Positions 6,471-8,359 of a stretch of DNA of 8,359 nucleotides are shown piece by piece. The stretch lies in the NCBI GenBank assembly GCA_036271855.1, contig DATAZV010000280.1, positions 1-8,359 of the forward strand, written 5' to 3'. The translations under genes and the position numbers were made by a program. Source of the DNA: JAQGMJ01 sp036271855 (GTDB lineage: Bacteria > Pseudomonadota > Gammaproteobacteria > Burkholderiales > JAEUOS01). Below the pieces are notes generated by a model that searched no databases, was not told where the DNA came from, and worked only from the letters and a program-made list of their open reading frames with translations. The stretch's first letter is position 1. Every line of letters starts with the position of its first letter.

Positions 6471-6605
6471 TTAGACGGCCAGGCGCTTGCGGCCCTTGGC
6501 GCGACGCGCGCGAATCACGGCGCGGCCGCCCTTGGTCTTCATGCGGACCAGGAAGCCGTGGGTGCGCTTGCGGCGCACGACTGATGGTTGGTAGGTGCGT
6601 TTCAT
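6471..6605 (-). CDS. rpmH: 50S ribosomal protein L34 (bL34)
   Basis: The 44-residue protein MKRTYQPS...KRLAV has the exact length and near-invariant sequence of bL34: the T-Y-Q-P-S start, KRTHGF (13-18), GGRAV and ARRAKGRKRL. It binds 23S rRNA in the large subunit. The ATG at 6605 has an AAGGA ribosome site about eight bases upstream. A longer reading that starts at 6662 would add 19 residues, but these overlap the -10 and -35 elements of its own promoter, and the family never has such an extension. It is the first gene of the leftward cluster. Confidence 0.99.
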   Translation of the reverse strand: MKRTYQPSVVRRKRTHGFLVRMKTKGGRAVIRARRAKGRKRLAV

Positions 6606-6632
6606 CTTTGTATCCTTTTTGCAGAACCCGAT

Positions 6633-6662
6633 ATTAGACAGTATTTTCAAGGTATTAGTCAA
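6633..6662 (-). promoter_or_regulatory. Sigma70-type promoter for rpmH and the downstream cluster
   Basis: On the minus strand, TTGACT (6657-6662) and TCTAAT (6633-6638) match five of six bases each of the -35 and -10 consensus, with an 18-base spacer. Transcription would start near 6626, giving a leader of about 20 bases that still contains the rpmH ribosome site. Confidence 0.8.
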
Positions 6663-6679
6663 GGCGCGCGAAGCGCGCC
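6663..6679. repeat. Perfect 7-bp inverted repeat abutting the rpmH -35 box
   Basis: GGCGCGC (6663-6669) and GCGCGCC (6673-6679) flank a 3-base centre. The repeat begins directly next to the -35 element and ends 16 bases from the DnaA box. It may be a protein-binding palindrome (operator-like) or just GC-rich sequence; being upstream of the promoter, it is not in the rpmH transcript. Confidence 0.5.
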
Positions 6680-6695
6680 GGGAAGACGAATGCCC

Positions 6696-6704
6696 TGTGG
6701 ATAA
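6696..6704 (-). promoter_or_regulatory. Perfect DnaA box (TTATCCACA)
   Basis: TGTGGATAA on the plus strand is the exact complement of the consensus high-affinity DnaA box TTATCCACA. It is the only perfect box I find in the rpmH-dnaA gap. It lies 33 bp upstream of the rpmH -35 box, so it may serve in origin function, in dnaA autoregulation or in DnaA control of the rpmH promoter. Confidence 0.9.
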
Positions 6705-6719
6705 CTCCCCGGCTGGTGT

Positions 6720-6819
6720 AAAAACAGGGTAAAATCAGCAGCTGTTTTGGCAGGGGCGCGCGAAGGGAAAATCTGGAGTGCACATACAACAAAAAAGTCA
6801 ACAAAAACCGCGGCAAAAA
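6720..6819. other. Helically spaced A-tracts (possible curved DNA / unwinding element)
   Basis: A-runs lie at 6720-6724, 6731-6734, 6768-6771, 6791-6796, 6803-6807 and 6815-6819, with a T-run at 6745-6748. The first pair is spaced about 10.5 bp centre to centre, and the last three about 11.5-12 bp. A-tracts near one helical turn apart are known to bend DNA, and AT-rich stretches by DnaA boxes are typical of unwinding elements. The function is inferred. Confidence 0.5.
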
Positions 6820-6960
6820 CCACACCCGGGCGCACCGGCCGATCCGCGCCCTGGCCGATGATTTTTGCAGACAGCCAGCCGCCAGTCTTGTCCGCCGGTC
6901 AAGCCCGTAATCCCAATTTATCCAATCTTTCACCCATTCCGTTGCCACGGCCGCAAGCCT

Positions 6961-7049
6961 GCTTTTATCCCGCCCCTCATTTCCCTTCTCATCTACGTCC
7001 CGATTTTCATCCTCATCCCCGTCCACCCCTGCTGCCTATCCGCCCCTTG
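6961..7049 (+). other. Pyrimidine-rich dnaA leader without a Shine-Dalgarno
   Basis: Of these 89 bases, 71 are C or T on the plus strand. The tetramer TCAT recurs at 6977, 6989, 7007 and 7013, at steps of 12, 18 and 6. No purine-rich ribosome site precedes the dnaA ATG, so translation would rely on an unstructured leader or an S1-type interaction. It may equally serve as a strand-biased element of the origin. Confidence 0.5.
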
Positions 7050-8359
7050 ATGCCCGCTACGCCCGCCGCAAGCGAAAACACCCTGCCGGAGAATGATCCC
7101 GGCCTGGGTGCGGCCGAGCCCGCCGCGCCCAGCGCCGCCGGTTTCTGGGCGCTGTGCGCGGCCATGTTCGGGCGCGACCTGCCCAAGCAGCAGTTCGACA
7201 CCTGGATCAAGCCCCTGCGGATCAAGGAAAACGGCGACGGCGAAACCGCCATGGTCGAACTGGTGGCGCCCAACCGCTTTGTCCAGCAATGGGTGAAAGA
7301 CCGTTTTCTGGCCCGTGTCGAGGGCATGGCGGCGGAATACTGGAACGCCCCGGTGAAAATCGCCCTCACCTGCGCCCCGCTGCCGAAAAAGGTCGAAGCC
7401 AGCGTGCTCGGCGTGCCGGGCGGCAATCTGGCCCGCGCCGGCAGCCGTCCCGCCGCCGGCAACGAACCGGCCGCCACCAGCGAGGCCGACGAGGAAATCA
7501 GCCCGGCCATGCATGCCCAGGCGCAAGCCCTGGCCACCGATTTCGAGCGCACCCGCCTGAACCGCGAATACAGCTTCGACACCTTCGTCACCGGCAAGGC
7601 GAACCAGCTGGCGCGCGCCGCCGCCGTGCAGGTGGGCGAGAACCCGGGCACCTCCTACAACCCGCTATTCCTCTATGGCGGTGTGGGCCTGGGCAAGACC
7701 CACCTGGTGCAGGCCATCGGCAACGTCATGCACGCGCGCAAGGCCAACGCGAAAATCCGCTACATCCACGCCGAGCAATATGTGACCGACGTGGTGCGGG
7801 CGTACCAAAAGAAGGCCTTCGACGAGTTCAAGCGCTACTACCACTCGCTGGATTTGCTGATCATCGACGACATCCAGTTCTTCAACGGCAAAAACCGCAC
7901 CCAGGAAGAGTTCTTTTACGCCTTCAACGCCCTGATCGAAGCGCACAAGCAGGTGATCATCACCTGCGACACCTACCCGCGCGAAATCGCCGGCATCGAA
8001 GACCGCCTGATCTCCCGCTTCGGCTGGGGTTTGACGGTCGCCATCGAGCCGCCGGAACTCGAAATGCGCGTCGCCATTTTGCTGAAAAAGGCCGAAAGCC
8101 AGGGCATCAACCTGGACGAGACCGTCGCCTTTTTCATCGCCAAGCATTTGCGCAGCAATGTGCGCGAGCTCGAAGGCGCGCTGCGCAAGCTGATCGCCTA
8201 TTCCCAGTTCCACGCCTGCGAGATCACCCTCGAGACGGCGCGCGACTCCTTGCGCGACCTGTTGCGGGTGCAAAACCGCGCCATCTCCCTGGAAAACATC
8301 CAGAAGACGGTGGCCGACTTTTACCGCGTCAAGGTGGCCGAGCTGTTTTCCAAAAAGCG
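7050..8359 (+). CDS. dnaA: Chromosomal replication initiator protein DnaA (3' end outside window)
   Basis: DnaA binds DnaA boxes, melts the origin and loads the replicative helicase. The window holds 436 codons. Domain I runs from FW (32-33) to about 110 (WIKP, APNRFV..W). Domain II is a short variable linker (about 111-170). The AAA+ domain III starts at YSFDTFV (174-180): Walker A GGVGLGKTH (210-218), Walker B LLIIDD (269-274), sensor I around TCDTYP (305-310), the arginine-finger box RLISRF (319-324) and sensor II RSNVRELEGAL (368-378). Domain IV begins near NIQKTVADFY (416-425) and is cut; I expect about 70 more residues. ATG 7050 is the only ATG in frame before domain I, but it has no Shine-Dalgarno and gives about 27 residues more than the E. 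coli protein before the FW/LW pair. An adjacent in-frame TTG at 7047 is an alternative. Confidence 0.97.
   Translation, partial: MPATPAASENTLPENDPGLGAAEPAAPSAAGFWALCAAMFGRDLPKQQFDTWIKPLRIKENGDGETAMVELVAPNRFVQQWVKDRFLARVEGMAAEYWNAPVKIALTCAPLPKKVEASVLGVPGGNLARAGSRPAAGNEPAATSEADEEISPAMHAQAQALATDFERTRLNREYSFDTFVTGKANQLARAAAVQVGENPGTSYNPLFLYGGVGLGKTHLVQAIGNVMHARKANAKIRYIHAEQYVTDVVRAYQKKAFDEFKRYYHSLDLLIIDDIQFFNGKNRTQEEFFYAFNALIEAHKQVIITCDTYPREIAGIEDRLISRFGWGLTVAIEPPELEMRVAILLKKAESQGINLDETVAFFIAKHLRSNVRELEGALRKLIAYSQFHACEITLETARDSLRDLLRVQNRAISLENIQKTVADFYRVKVAELFSKK

Larger units (their letters stand above)
6606..7049. other. Candidate chromosomal origin / dnaA control region (non-coding)
   Basis: This 444-bp gap separates divergent rpmH and dnaA, a common oriC location in proteobacteria with this gene order. 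It holds the rpmH promoter, a perfect DnaA box, A-tracts, and a pyrimidine-rich dnaA leader, and is visibly more AT-rich than its flanks. Weaker TTATCC-like sites occur on the plus strand at 6918-6926 (TTATCCAAT), 6964-6972 (TTATCCCGC) and 7036-7044 (CTATCCGCC). Against a complete origin here: only one box is perfect, and the dnaA-dnaN gap, another common origin site, is outside the window. I find no convincing promoter for dnaA itself. Confidence 0.55.

Noticed and set aside
6606..6662. 19-residue N-terminal extension of L34
   Set aside because: It would be encoded by the promoter itself; the 44-residue form has a good ribosome site and the universal family length.
6730..6735. TAAAAT as a dnaA promoter -10 element
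   Set aside because: No -35-like hexamer lies 16-19 bases upstream (that stretch is C/G-rich).
6655..7026. Minus-strand open frame of 123 codons across the rpmH-dnaA gap
   Set aside because: It begins at a GTG, covers the DnaA box and the palindrome and ends in the rpmH -35 box. Its acidic start is just the complement of the pyrimidine tract.
1..8359. Mobile element, CRISPR array, tRNA or rRNA gene, or defence/phage system
   Set aside because: No transposase, integrase, regularly spaced repeats with spacers, or cloverleaf-like sequence was found; gene content is conserved housekeeping.

Overview
This window looks like the dnaA/oriC-proximal region of a high-GC betaproteobacterium, probably Burkholderiales; Oxalobacteraceae-like is a guess from protein resemblance only. 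The evidence is the classic divergent gene order. Reading leftward from the presumed origin come rpmH, rnpA, yidD, yidC and mnmE on the minus strand, while dnaA reads rightward on the plus strand. Nearly all genes therefore point away from the 444-bp rpmH-dnaA gap, as expected for co-orientation with the two replication forks.

Layout, left to right. (1) 1-1723, minus: the first 574 residues of a secreted Sel1-repeat protein whose C-terminus lies outside the window. It has a signal peptide, two near-duplicate Sel1 modules and long Ala/Pro linkers. (2) 1828-2256, minus: a 142-residue multi-pass membrane protein of unrecognised family. Just upstream of it is a 14-bp tandem repeat and a GC-rich hairpin. 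(3) 2442-3812, minus: MnmE, with a TTG start. (4) 3890-5617, minus: YidC; its last 29 bases are duplicated just after its stop codon. (5) 5684-5905 YidD and 5902-6318 RnpA, joined by an ATGA overlap. (6) 6471-6605: ribosomal protein L34, with a well-placed Shine-Dalgarno and a good sigma70-type promoter at 6633-6662. (7) 6606-7049: a non-coding candidate origin/control region with a perfect DnaA box, a 7-bp-stem inverted repeat, helically spaced A-tracts and a pyrimidine-rich dnaA leader. (8) 7050-8359, plus: DnaA, cut by the window end inside domain IV.

The genes form a housekeeping cluster: L34 for the ribosome, RnpA for tRNA 5' maturation, YidD and YidC for membrane protein insertion, MnmE for tRNA wobble-uridine modification, and DnaA for replication initiation. 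I see no RNA genes, insertion sequences, CRISPR arrays or defence genes, and no convincing undescribed multi-gene system. The oddities most worth a second look are the yidC tail duplication (its copy lies in the -1 frame and re-encodes almost the same C-terminal peptide), the unusual origin region with only one perfect DnaA box, the DnaA N-terminal extension, and the duplicated Sel1 module.
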